Below, one piece after another: positions 7,307 to 13,210 of a stretch of DNA of 13,210 nucleotides. The notes below the pieces were generated by a model. The model was not told the origin of the DNA. It did no database searches and saw nothing but the letters and a program-made list of their open reading frames with translations. The translations under genes and the position numbers were made by a program. Origin of the DNA: Thiotrichaceae bacterium UBA7359 (GTDB lineage: Bacteria; Pseudomonadota; Gammaproteobacteria; Eutrophobiales; Eutrophobiaceae); assembly GCA_905182825.1 (NCBI GenBank), contig CAJJDJ010000107.1:1-13210 (forward strand), written 5' to 3'. Within the stretch, counting starts at the first letter, position 1. Each line of letters begins with the position of its first letter.

Positions 7307-8366
7307 CATATTGCTCCGTTGGAAGTAAAATACTGAAATAGGTCTTATTACCTTTCCGTTCATAATTTATTAAACCACCATGTGATTGAATAAGTTGTTG
7401 TGCAATTGAAAGTCCAATGCCCGTACCTTCCGCACGTCCAGTTACTAATGGGTAAAAAGCACCAGACTCAATCTCTGATGGAACACCAGGACCATTATCA
7501 ATAATATCAATTACGATTATGTGCCTATATGACTTATGACGTATTATTACTTGTCGTTGAATACGTGTAATCAAAGTGATTTGTCCATCTATTACAATTG
7601 CCTGAACTGCATTACGTAATAGATTTAATACCGCTTGAATGATTTGTTCACGATCAGCTTTGATGATAGGAATACTAGGATCATAATCTTTTTTTATATT
7701 CATCTCATGTGAATTCTCCGCGCGCACTACTGACACGACATATTCCAATACTTCATGAATATTCATGTCTGATTTAACTGGATTTGTACTAGTGGTCAAC
7801 ATTCTATCAATAAAGTTTCTTAATCGATCACATTCATTGATTATGATTCTGGTATATTCGAGTAGTTCTTTATCATTCAGTTCTTTTTCAAGTAGTTGTG
7901 CTGCGCCACGAATACCACCTAGAGGATTTTTAATTTCATGTGCCATACCCTGGACTGACTCTTTCGCAGCCGCCTGTATGGTCTCTTGGTTCACCTCTTG
8001 CAATACTCTGACAAAAGAATGAGTATCGATTAATTCAACAAGAATTTCATCAGCAAAATTATTCAAAAGAACTGGCGTAATCATACAATCTACTTTTATT
8101 TGCTGACCATTATTTAGATTTAGATCTACCCCCCGTTCTATACAAGTAGTTCCTGACAGTAATGAACGCTGAATCGCATCATATAAAAACGCTGAATTTC
8201 GCCAAATTTTATTTACCCGCAAACCTGAAACACGTTTCCGACTAACCGATAATAAACTTTCACCCGCACTATTTATTGAGACTAGCTGCAAGTCCTTATC
8301 AAATAGCAACACAGCAGTTGCTAAATGTTCAACAATACGCGATGTAGTTGGAATTAGGGTTTCCAT
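7299..8366 (-). CDS. ntrB: Nitrogen regulation sensor histidine kinase NtrB
   Basis: This 355-residue soluble histidine kinase phosphorylates NtrC under nitrogen limitation and, under PII control in well-studied relatives, dephosphorylates it in excess. An N-terminal PAS-like domain spans about residues 8-120. The H-box MAHEIKNPLGGIRGAAQLL at 141-159 carries the phosphorylated H143. The catalytic ATPase domain has the N-box LNLLRNAVQA with N252, the G1 box DIIDNGPGVP at 287-296, the F-box FYPLVTGRAEGTGIGL at 304-319, and a closing QSHGG. There are no membrane segments, as expected. Length is normal. The start at 8366 has no strong ribosome binding site. An NtrC-type operator lies 15 bases upstream and a sigma-54-like promoter about 130 bases upstream, suggesting autoregulation. 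It overlaps ntrC by 8 bases. Confidence 0.95.
   Translation of the reverse strand: METLIPTTSRIVEHLATAVLLFDKDLQLVSINSAGESLLSVSRKRVSGLRVNKIWRNSAFLYDAIQRSLLSGTTCIERGVDLNLNNGQQIKVDCMITPVLLNNFADEILVELIDTHSFVRVLQEVNQETIQAAAKESVQGMAHEIKNPLGGIRGAAQLLEKELNDKELLEYTRIIINECDRLRNFIDRMLTTSTNPVKSDMNIHEVLEYVVSVVRAENSHEMNIKKDYDPSIPIIKADREQIIQAVLNLLRNAVQAIVIDGQITLITRIQRQVIIRHKSYRHIIVIDIIDNGPGVPSEIESGAFYPLVTGRAEGTGIGLSIAQQLIQSHGGLINYERKGNKTYFSILLPTEQYDE
7314..7317 (-). promoter_or_regulatory. ntrC ribosome binding site inside the ntrB 3' end
   Basis: GGAG on the minus strand lies 7 bases before ATG 7306 and 4 bases before ATG 7309. This favours the 467-residue NtrC start at 7306 and excludes the 19-residue upstream extension. 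Confidence 0.6.
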
Positions 8367-8380
8367 TATATTTTAATATT

Positions 8381-8395
8381 GCACTATTTTAGTGC
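8381..8395. promoter_or_regulatory. NtrC-type operator upstream of ntrB
   Basis: On the minus strand this reads GCACTAAAATAGTGC, a perfect inverted repeat matching the NtrC half-site pattern GCAC-N7-GTGC with a T-A pair flanking each arm. It lies 15 bases before the ntrB start and about 90 bases downstream of the sigma-54-like element at 8495-8510. That position fits autoregulatory binding, probably repression of basal transcription as at the E. coli glnL promoter. In RNA it could also fold into a 6-bp hairpin. Confidence 0.7.
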
Positions 8396-8494
8396 GTTAT
8401 ACAAAAATTAATCATTTTAACTTACCTAGCAATGATTTTTAATTCAGTAAAAACAGATGCTTAAAGATTTATATCTGAATATAATAAATATTTT

Positions 8495-8510
8495 TGCAAG
8501 AAGTGGACCA
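8495..8510 (-). promoter_or_regulatory. Candidate sigma-54 promoter for ntrBC
   Basis: The minus strand reads TGGTCCACTTCTTGCA. It has GG and GC separated by exactly 10 bases and an intact TTGCA -12 element, against the TGGCAC-N5-TTGCW consensus. The -24 half is degenerate (TGGTCC). The predicted start would be near 8484, giving a leader of about 118 bases before ntrB. Confidence 0.5.
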
Positions 8511-8841
8511 CATTTGTTTTAATGAAGAACCAAATTAAATTGTTAAATAGACATATTAGAAATCTACCCAGTCACTCGTTGTAATAAGAAAATATTAGAT
8601 ACAAATATCAATGATTTTTAATTATAATCCACCGTGACAGAGATCATTTAAATAACGTGTTGAAGATTATTCATGAGGCACTACTATTTGCCCTAATGAA
8701 GACGCTATTTGTTATTCAATATGATTTTAAATCCACTGCCTAAACGTAACCCTCTCTGAAGTAATGAGGATATAATAGCACCTTCATTATTGACTCTTTT
8801 TTTAGAGTTATCTGCAGATTAGAAACTAAAGATTTTCATAC

Positions 8842-8866
8842 GACATTTTTTTTATTCTAAAATGTC
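8842..8866 (-). terminator. Inverted repeat downstream of the DUF4124 gene, possible weak terminator
   Basis: GACATTTT (8842-8849) and AAAATGTC (8859-8866) are perfect 8-base arms around a 9-base loop. It lies about 180 bases beyond the DUF4124 stop. The stem is A/T-rich and no uridine run follows it, so termination is only one possibility. Confidence 0.25.
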
Positions 8867-9042
8867 TATCTTTATGATTGGTGATTTCATTTTTTCAACA
8901 TCCTAATTTTTATCGATTTTATTGATCGTCTCTGCCATTAAGAAGTTAATGAAAATGAATAATGAAACGGTAATTAGATAACTATCTAAAACATAGCTAA
9001 TTATTGAATACCTCACAATCTATATCCTTTCATATATTTGGT

Positions 9043-9663
9043 CTATGATTTTGGTATGGTTGGTCTTGGTGGGTTAGTTGGTGATATAGTCGGCTTAGGC
9101 GTCTTGGGTGGATTTAAAGGGGTAATGACCTTTGGATCAGTTCTGATTTCCGGTGATAACTGAACAACCCTGCGAACATGGAATATAATTTTAGCTGACC
9201 GCTTAATCACTTTTTTTACTTGATTTTCTATTGTCATATAAATTTCATGTGTGCCTCGATCAACATTCTCTAATAAAAAACTCAGTGACTTTCCTCTCTG
9301 TACTTCTTTTCCATCCATAAATAAAACTATCACATCATTTTCAAGTAACTTTGGCATTAGCATGGCTGTAATGTTTACGTTGCCTCCCCCACTATGAATC
9401 GTTGCATCGTCTTTAGGGATATCAATTGTTAGATTAGTATAGTTAAATTTATTTGGTTTATCTTTGGGTAATATAGCTTTAGATGACTGAGCTTTTGAGG
9501 CATTAATTGCTTTAGAAGTTTTAATTATTATTTCTTCGGCCTCTTTTGTTCGGTCATCTGAAAAAGAAACATTACCCTCAGCATCTATAGTCTTATAGAT
9601 AATCTCCGCAGGTAAAAATGAAATAAAAAAAAAGTTAAGAAGTAAAAAAAAAATAATTTTCAT
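9043..9663 (-). CDS. Secreted DUF4124-domain protein with proline-rich tail
   Basis: This is a 206-residue exported protein. Residues 1-19 form a Sec signal peptide (MK, then a run of Ile/Phe/Leu, ending in LPA before E20). The mature N-terminus IYKTIDAEGNVSFSDDR at 22-38 is the DUF4124 signature. A central segment, about 75-165, looks like a small beta-rich (Ig-like) domain with 'VIVLFMDGKEV..G.S..F.L..VDRGTHEI' features. The tail from about 170 is rich in Pro, Thr and Lys. A DUF4124 gene between glnA and ntrB is a recurring arrangement in gammaproteobacteria; its function is unknown. It lies 90 bases downstream of glnA in the same direction and ends in TAG. The signal-peptide codons contain T10 and T9 runs on the coding strand. 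There is no clear ribosome binding site. Confidence 0.85.
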   Translation of the reverse strand: MKIIFFLLLNFFFISFLPAEIIYKTIDAEGNVSFSDDRTKEAEEIIIKTSKAINASKAQSSKAILPKDKPNKFNYTNLTIDIPKDDATIHSGGGNVNITAMLMPKLLENDVIVLFMDGKEVQRGKSLSFLLENVDRGTHEIYMTIENQVKKVIKRSAKIIFHVRRVVQLSPEIRTDPKVITPLNPPKTPKPTISPTNPPRPTIPKS

Positions 9664-9753
9664 TTTTAAAGGTTAACATCACTATGGATTGAATTCATAA
9701 ATAAACCAGCTCGATGGAATCTTTTCCCGTGCTTATGATAATCCTCTCTCAAA

Positions 9754-11160
9754 CTATAAACTATAATACATATCAAATTCTATCGGATGAGTGACGGTCT
9801 GTAACCGCGTAACATCTTTTCTTTTTAAGGCTATGTATCCATCAATCATATCGTCGGTAAATACTCCACCAGCGGTCAAAAATTCACGATCTTCATCAAG
9901 TGCTTTCAGCGCTTGATCTAGAGAAAAGCAAATTGTTGAAATATTTTTATTTTCTTCAACACCAAGCACATATAAATTCTTTTCACAGGCTTCGCCTGGA
10001 TCAGTCTTATTTTGGATACCATCAAGACCAGCCATCATTATTGAGGCGAAAGTAAAGTATGGATTACCACAGGAATCAGGAAAACATATTTCAATATGAC
10101 GCGCTTCAGGGCTTGAAACACTGGGGATACGACAAGATACAGACCGATTATTTATAGAATAGCCGAGTTTGGTTGGCGCTTCGAAACCAGACATCAAGCG
10201 TTTGTAACTATTTGTACTCGCATTTGTAAACGCATTTAGTGCTCGTGCATGTTTAATAATACCGCCAATATAATGTAATGCTAAATCAGACAGACCGCCA
10301 TATTTCTCACCCACAAATAAATTCTCACCAGCTTTTACTAAAAACTGATGTATATGCATACCACTACCAGTCTCACCGACTAATGGTTTTGGCATGAATG
10401 TAGCGGTTTTACCATAGCTGTGAGCAATGTTTTGAACTACGTATTTGAATATTAGTATTTCATCTGCCTTTCTAGTCAATGTATTAAATATAGTACTAAT
10501 TACTGCTTGTCCTGCTGTTGCAACTTCATGATGATGAGCTCCAACTCCAACATCCATTTCTTCAAGAACTGTACATATGGCTGAGCGTATATTCTGACCA
10601 GAATCTACAGGGGGTGCAGAGAAATTACCTCGCTTAACGCTAGGTCGATGACCAATATTATTATCCTCACCGAGTCGGCCACTGTTCCAACAACCTTCTT
10701 CTGAGTCGATTTCATAGAATGCAGAATGTATTTCATTTTTCCAACGAACTTCATCGAATATAAAAAATTCTGGCTCTGGAAGAAAATAGACGGCATCAGC
10801 AATACCTGATGATTCTAAATAAGATTCTGCACGTTTTGCTAATGAGCGAGGATCACGTTCATAACCTCTCATTGTTGCTGGCTCAAGTACGTCACATCGA
10901 ACAATCAATGTGACATCATCAAAAAAAGGATCAATTACTGCAGTATCACATTCTGGCATCAAGACTATGTCAGATTCATTAATCTCTTTCCATGCATCAA
11001 TAGAAGAACTATCAAAAATTTTGCCTTCCTTAAAAAATTCAACATCGACTGTATTAGCAGGTATTGTTAAATGTTTTTCTTTGCCGGTAGTGTCACAGAA
11101 ACGCATATCGATAAATTTTACATCCTGTTCTTTTATCAGTTTGATTACATTATCGGACAT
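9754..11160 (-). CDS. glnA: Type I glutamine synthetase (GSI-beta) with altered active site
   Basis: Its 468 residues align without gaps to the classical GSI numbering. Retained residues include D50, metal ligands E129, E131, E212, H269 and E357, substrate residues R321, E327, R339 and R344, the GSI-beta insertion region near 158-170, and the adenylylation tyrosine Y397 in KNLYVL. GSI normally makes glutamine from glutamate, ammonia and ATP as a dodecamer. Here normally invariant residues differ: Y179N, E207G, N219A, E220V (a metal ligand), N264T, S273F, K352E, R355H and R359C; FDGSS has become FDSSS. I checked the codons for Y179, E207, E220, N264, S273, K352, R355 and R359 in the DNA. There is no frameshift or internal stop. 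The fold looks conserved but normal synthesis is doubtful. GGGAGA at 11166-11171 is the ribosome binding site, and the gene ends in TAG. A type II synthetase is encoded nearby. Confidence 0.93.
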   Translation of the reverse strand: MSDNVIKLIKEQDVKFIDMRFCDTTGKEKHLTIPANTVDVEFFKEGKIFDSSSIDAWKEINESDIVLMPECDTAVIDPFFDDVTLIVRCDVLEPATMRGYERDPRSLAKRAESYLESSGIADAVYFLPEPEFFIFDEVRWKNEIHSAFYEIDSEEGCWNSGRLGEDNNIGHRPSVKRGNFSAPPVDSGQNIRSAICTVLEEMDVGVGAHHHEVATAGQAVISTIFNTLTRKADEILIFKYVVQNIAHSYGKTATFMPKPLVGETGSGMHIHQFLVKAGENLFVGEKYGGLSDLALHYIGGIIKHARALNAFTNASTNSYKRLMSGFEAPTKLGYSINNRSVSCRIPSVSSPEARHIEICFPDSCGNPYFTFASIMMAGLDGIQNKTDPGEACEKNLYVLGVEENKNISTICFSLDQALKALDEDREFLTAGGVFTDDMIDGYIALKRKDVTRLQTVTHPIEFDMYYSL

Positions 11161-11546
11161 CGTTATCTCCCAAGACTAGCTATTGAGTTAATATTTATTA
11201 ATTCTTCATGATTAAGATAGCATCACGTATAAATCGTACAAGTCTTCTCTTCAATAACCCACCAATGAGAACTGCATTTCAATTAACGTTTATTTACTGC
11301 TAATAATGACTATTCCAAATTGAAACTTACTACACTTTTATTGTTTTTCAGATAATTAAGTATAATATTACTATAGATTAGACATAAGGTTTGTACTAGC
11401 TAGAAATTCTATGCTTCTGTTTTCGTGTGCTGTACCCACTGTTTTTATAGTGATTGTACTAAGCCATCAAGCATGCTTATGTTATGTTAACTCCAAGGTA
11501 AATTAATAAAAGAAAACAACGAGACCCGTTTTATGAAAATGAAAAC
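11161..11546. other. 386-bp divergent intergenic region between glnA and the kinase gene
   Basis: No gene is seen. For glnA the best promoter is a minus-strand TATACT (11359-11364) with TTATGT (11382-11387) at 17-base spacing, leaving a leader of about 195 bases. For the kinase only weak hexamers are visible. I looked for NtrC half-sites (GCAC-N7-GTGC) and for GG-N10-GC sigma-54 elements on both strands and found none. That is unusual upstream of a proteobacterial glnA. A 10-base palindrome AAGCATGCTT lies at 11468-11477 and may be chance. Confidence 0.5.
11359..11387 (-). promoter_or_regulatory. Possible sigma-70 promoter for glnA
   Basis: On the minus strand TTATGT (11382-11387) and TATACT (11359-11364) are separated by 17 bases. 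The -10 is good and the -35 weak. It is the best pair I can find in this region. Confidence 0.3.
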
Positions 11547-12500
11547 ATGACCTCTTTTCCAGAACCACCAAGTGATACATACGGCATTGTCTATCTTGAA
11601 AATACTGACAGAGAACTACCAATTAAACTTGACCAAAATATGCGCTATGCATATTTTAAAACTATTGCTCGTGGTGGAAAGGCAATTGTTATGTCCTGCA
11701 AAGATTTACATCTTTCCCGCACAGTATGCTATAAAAAACTCCGTCCCGAGATTGCCCATGATCCGATAGAACAACAACGTTTTTTACGAGAAGCACGAGT
11801 GAGCGCTTTGTTACAACATCCAAATACGGTTCCTATGTATGAACTCGGGAGAGATGCAAAGGCGCAGTACTATTTCACTATGAAACTTGTGCATGGTTAT
11901 ACCTTGCGTGAAATTTTAGATTATCGTGAACGTTATGATCTTAAGCAATTAATTAATGTCATCATACAGGTTGGTTATGCATTAGAATACGCACATAGTC
12001 ATAGGGTAATTCATCGCGATATCAAACCAGAAAATATTCTCGTTGGTCCATTTGGCGAAGTGTTATTACTGGACTGGGGTTTGGCAAAAGTATGGAATCC
12101 GGACGGAAGTAGTAATGAAGAAACAGACAATTCAGAGATACCCTCAAAGAATAAAGTCTCATCGATAACTGATTCTGAAAAATTGCAAGGTACCTTAGCT
12201 TATATGTCCCCCGAACAGATTCTACGCGATCCCGATATTGATTTTAGAGCAGATATCTTTAGTTTAGGAGTAGTTTTATATGAGATATTGGCCGGGCAAG
12301 CTCCCGCAAGGGGAGAAACAGTCGAAGAAGTTAAGATGCAAATTCTAAACGAATCACCACAAAAACCTTCATTTTTGACAAACATTCATGTTCCTCACTT
12401 ACTTGAAACAACGACCATGAAATGTATCGAGAAAGTAGTCGATAAAAGATTGAATAGCTGTGCAGAGTTAGTCCGATTTCTTGAAGAAGATTGGTCTTAA
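11547..12500 (+). CDS. Hanks-type (PknB-like) serine/threonine protein kinase, soluble
   Basis: This 317-residue protein is a kinase domain with little else. A degenerate glycine loop, ARGGKAIV at 41-48, stands where GxGxxGxV is usual. The ATP lysine is K63 (VCYKK) and the helix-C glutamate E82 (FLREAR). The catalytic loop HRDIKPEN at 156-163 has D158 and N163. The metal-binding motif is DWG at 176-178 instead of DFG, a substitution also found in other bacterial kinases. GTLAYMSPE at 215-223 ends the activation segment, followed by the DIFSLGVVLYE helix with D236. All catalytic residues are present, so it should transfer phosphate to Ser/Thr of cytoplasmic proteins. There is no membrane segment or sensor domain. 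It lies divergent from glnA and 325 bases ahead of a type II glutamine synthetase, so a role in nitrogen control is possible but unproven. The ribosome binding site is weak. Confidence 0.9.
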   Translation: MTSFPEPPSDTYGIVYLENTDRELPIKLDQNMRYAYFKTIARGGKAIVMSCKDLHLSRTVCYKKLRPEIAHDPIEQQRFLREARVSALLQHPNTVPMYELGRDAKAQYYFTMKLVHGYTLREILDYRERYDLKQLINVIIQVGYALEYAHSHRVIHRDIKPENILVGPFGEVLLLDWGLAKVWNPDGSSNEETDNSEIPSKNKVSSITDSEKLQGTLAYMSPEQILRDPDIDFRADIFSLGVVLYEILAGQAPARGETVEEVKMQILNESPQKPSFLTNIHVPHLLETTTMKCIEKVVDKRLNSCAELVRFLEEDWS

Positions 12501-12564
12501 ACAGAACGAAAGAACCCTAGCCGCTCTAAATTGGAGCATGAAATCACCACTAAAGTAATATATT

Positions 12565-12579
12565 GCATTTTTTTGGTGC
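12565..12579. promoter_or_regulatory. NtrC-type operator (enhancer) upstream of glnII
   Basis: GCATTTTTTTGGTGC fits the NtrC pattern GCAC-N7-GTGC with one mismatch in the left arm; the right arm GGTGC is perfect. It lies about 180 bases upstream of the -24 element at 12743, a normal enhancer distance. Confidence 0.55.
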
Positions 12580-12581
12580 GC

Positions 12582-12599
12582 TTTGATTTTAAAATCAAA
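12582..12599. repeat. 18-bp perfect palindrome TTTGATTTTAAAATCAAA
   Basis: The two 9-base arms meet without a spacer, 2 bases after the NtrC-type site. It may be an operator for a dimeric regulator or part of a weak terminator for the kinase transcript. The A/T content raises the chance expectation. Confidence 0.45.
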
Positions 12600-12742
12600 A
12601 ACTATAATAATCGAATAGACACCTCAATATTTTTTAAAAATTTTTTTTGAGTCTCACTATCTATATGATTTTATGATAGAAAGTTTTGTGATACTTCTAT
12701 TATTTTATTCACATACTGGCCTAACTAATAAAATGCACAAAA

Positions 12743-12759
12743 TTGGAACATATATTGCT
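12743..12759 (+). promoter_or_regulatory. Sigma-54 (-24/-12) promoter of glnII
   Basis: TTGGAACATATATTGCT fits the consensus TTGGCACG-N4-TTGCW with two mismatches. It has the essential GG and GC exactly 10 bases apart and a perfect TTGCT -12 half. The predicted start is near 12770, giving a leader of about 55 bases to the ATG at 12826. Confidence 0.7.
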
Positions 12760-12825
12760 GTTTCACTTAATATGAAAGTTTAAATAGATTACAAACTAAG
12801 ATAATTTGGAGGAGAGCAACTCATC

Positions 12826-13210
12826 ATGAAAAGTAAGTTGGAATATATATGGCTTGACGGATACAAACCTACACAAAGTTTAAGAAGCAAAACTAAGGTA
12901 GAATCTGATTTTAGTGGAAAAGTAGAAGATGCTCCAATATGGTGTTTCGATGGTAGCTCGACAGAACAAGCTAACGGTAGTAACTCAGATTGTCTACTCA
13001 AACCAGTTGCTGTTTTTCCAGATCCTGATCGAATGAATGCTTTTCTGGTAATGACAGAAGTCTTAAATGCTGACGGAACACCCCATGAATCTAATGGGCG
13101 TGCGACTATTGATGAAGCAGATGACGACGAAGACTTCTGGTTTGGTTTAGAGCAGGAGTACTTTCTTTGGGATCCTGAATCTAATCTACCTCCCGGTTTT
13201 CCACATGGCG
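12826..13210 (+). CDS. glnII: Type II (eukaryote-like) glutamine synthetase, N-terminal part
   Basis: The first 128 codons of a frame that runs off the window. The protein begins KLEYIWLDGYKPTQSLR, then has WCFDGSSTEQANGSNSDCLLKPVAVFPDP and FWFGLEQEYFLWDP. These are hallmarks of GSII: the beta-grasp N-terminus, the FDGSSTxQA..SDC.LKPV stretch with ammonium-site residues, and the first catalytic metal-ligand pair in E-Q-E. GSII makes glutamine from glutamate, ammonia and ATP and is not controlled by adenylylation. It is common in eukaryotes, rhizobia and actinomycetes and patchy in gammaproteobacteria, so transfer is likely. The segment just before FWFG is unusually acidic (DEADDDED). TTTGGAGGAG (12805-12814) is a strong ribosome binding site. 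A sigma-54 promoter and an NtrC-type site lie upstream. The seen part has no damaged residue. Confidence 0.9.
   Translation, partial: MKSKLEYIWLDGYKPTQSLRSKTKVESDFSGKVEDAPIWCFDGSSTEQANGSNSDCLLKPVAVFPDPDRMNAFLVMTEVLNADGTPHESNGRATIDEADDDEDFWFGLEQEYFLWDPESNLPPGFPHG

Larger units (their letters stand above)
8367..9042. other. 676-bp AT-rich gap between the DUF4124 gene and ntrB
   Basis: I find no credible open reading frame on either strand; only frames of 10-20 codons occur. It holds the NtrC-type operator at 8381-8395, the sigma-54-like element at 8495-8510 and an A/T-rich inverted repeat at 8842-8866. It also has a short GGCA-N8-TGCC repeat at 8677-8692. The gap is long for a genome whose other gene junctions are mostly under 130 bases, so it could hide a small RNA or be the remnant of a lost gene. 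Neither can be shown by eye. Confidence 0.6.
12501..12825. other. 325-bp control region between the kinase gene and glnII
   Basis: No gene is seen. In order it holds an NtrC-type operator (12565-12579), an 18-base palindrome (12582-12599), a run of A/T tracts (about 12628-12650), a sigma-54 promoter (12743-12759) and a strong ribosome binding site. The layout (enhancer about 180 bases upstream of a -24/-12 promoter) is that of an NtrC-activated gene. Confidence 0.65.

Noticed and set aside
7310..7363. Longer NtrC with 19 extra N-terminal residues
   Set aside because: The extension lies inside ntrB, is unlike the family N-terminus, and ATGATG at 7309/7306 has its own GGAG.
8522..8584. Small plus-strand ORF of 20 codons
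   Set aside because: It has no ribosome binding site and no recognisable protein features, and frames this short are expected by chance.
8677..8691. Plus-strand sigma-54 promoter (GGCAC...TTTGC)
   Set aside because: GG and GC are 11 bases apart instead of 10, and no plus-strand gene follows for almost 3 kb.
12734..12748. Second NtrC site (TGCAC at 12734) next to the glnII promoter
   Set aside because: Only the left arm matches, and it overlaps the -24 element. TGCAC alone is too short.

Overview
The window reads as an AT-rich chromosomal segment of a gammaproteobacterium. The order glyS-gmhB-plsC, the Mg-type HemB and the NtrB/NtrC/GlnA cluster with a DUF4124 gene all fit that group. There are no tRNA or rRNA genes, CRISPR arrays, transposases or phage genes. 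The organism call is an inference from gene families and gene order.

Layout: (1) On the + strand, 1-1764 carries the tail of glyS, then gmhB and plsC, packed as one transcript. The GlyS frame is interrupted at 36-38 by an in-frame TAG, about 150 codons before its normal end. (2) On the - strand, a fatty-acid-hydroxylase/sterol-desaturase-type membrane enzyme, an ArsM-type methyltransferase and folD run in that order (4719 to 1775). hemB is divergent from them on the + strand (4804-5817). (3) On the - strand from 11160 to 5903 lie glnA (GSI), a secreted DUF4124 protein, a long AT-rich gap, then overlapping ntrB and ntrC. (4) On the + strand, a soluble Hanks-type Ser/Thr kinase (11547-12500) is followed by the start of a second, eukaryote-like type II glutamine synthetase, which runs off the window end.

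Regions 3 and 4 form a nitrogen-control locus. NtrB/NtrC sense and relay nitrogen status. NtrC-type operators (GCAC-N7-GTGC) and sigma-54 -24/-12 elements (GG-N10-GC) lie upstream of ntrB and upstream of the type II synthetase, but I see none upstream of glnA. The GlnA protein is full length, aligns without gaps to the classical GSI numbering and keeps the adenylylation tyrosine Y397. It nevertheless has changes at several normally invariant active-site positions: Y179N, E207G, E220V, N264T, S273F, R355H and R359C. The simplest reading is that catalysis and nitrogen-regulated expression have moved to the type II enzyme, while the GSI protein survives as a degenerate or repurposed, possibly regulatory, pseudoenzyme. 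A stand-alone protein kinase is encoded between the two.

The two items most worth a second look are this altered GlnA beside a sigma-54-driven GSII, and the split GlyS.
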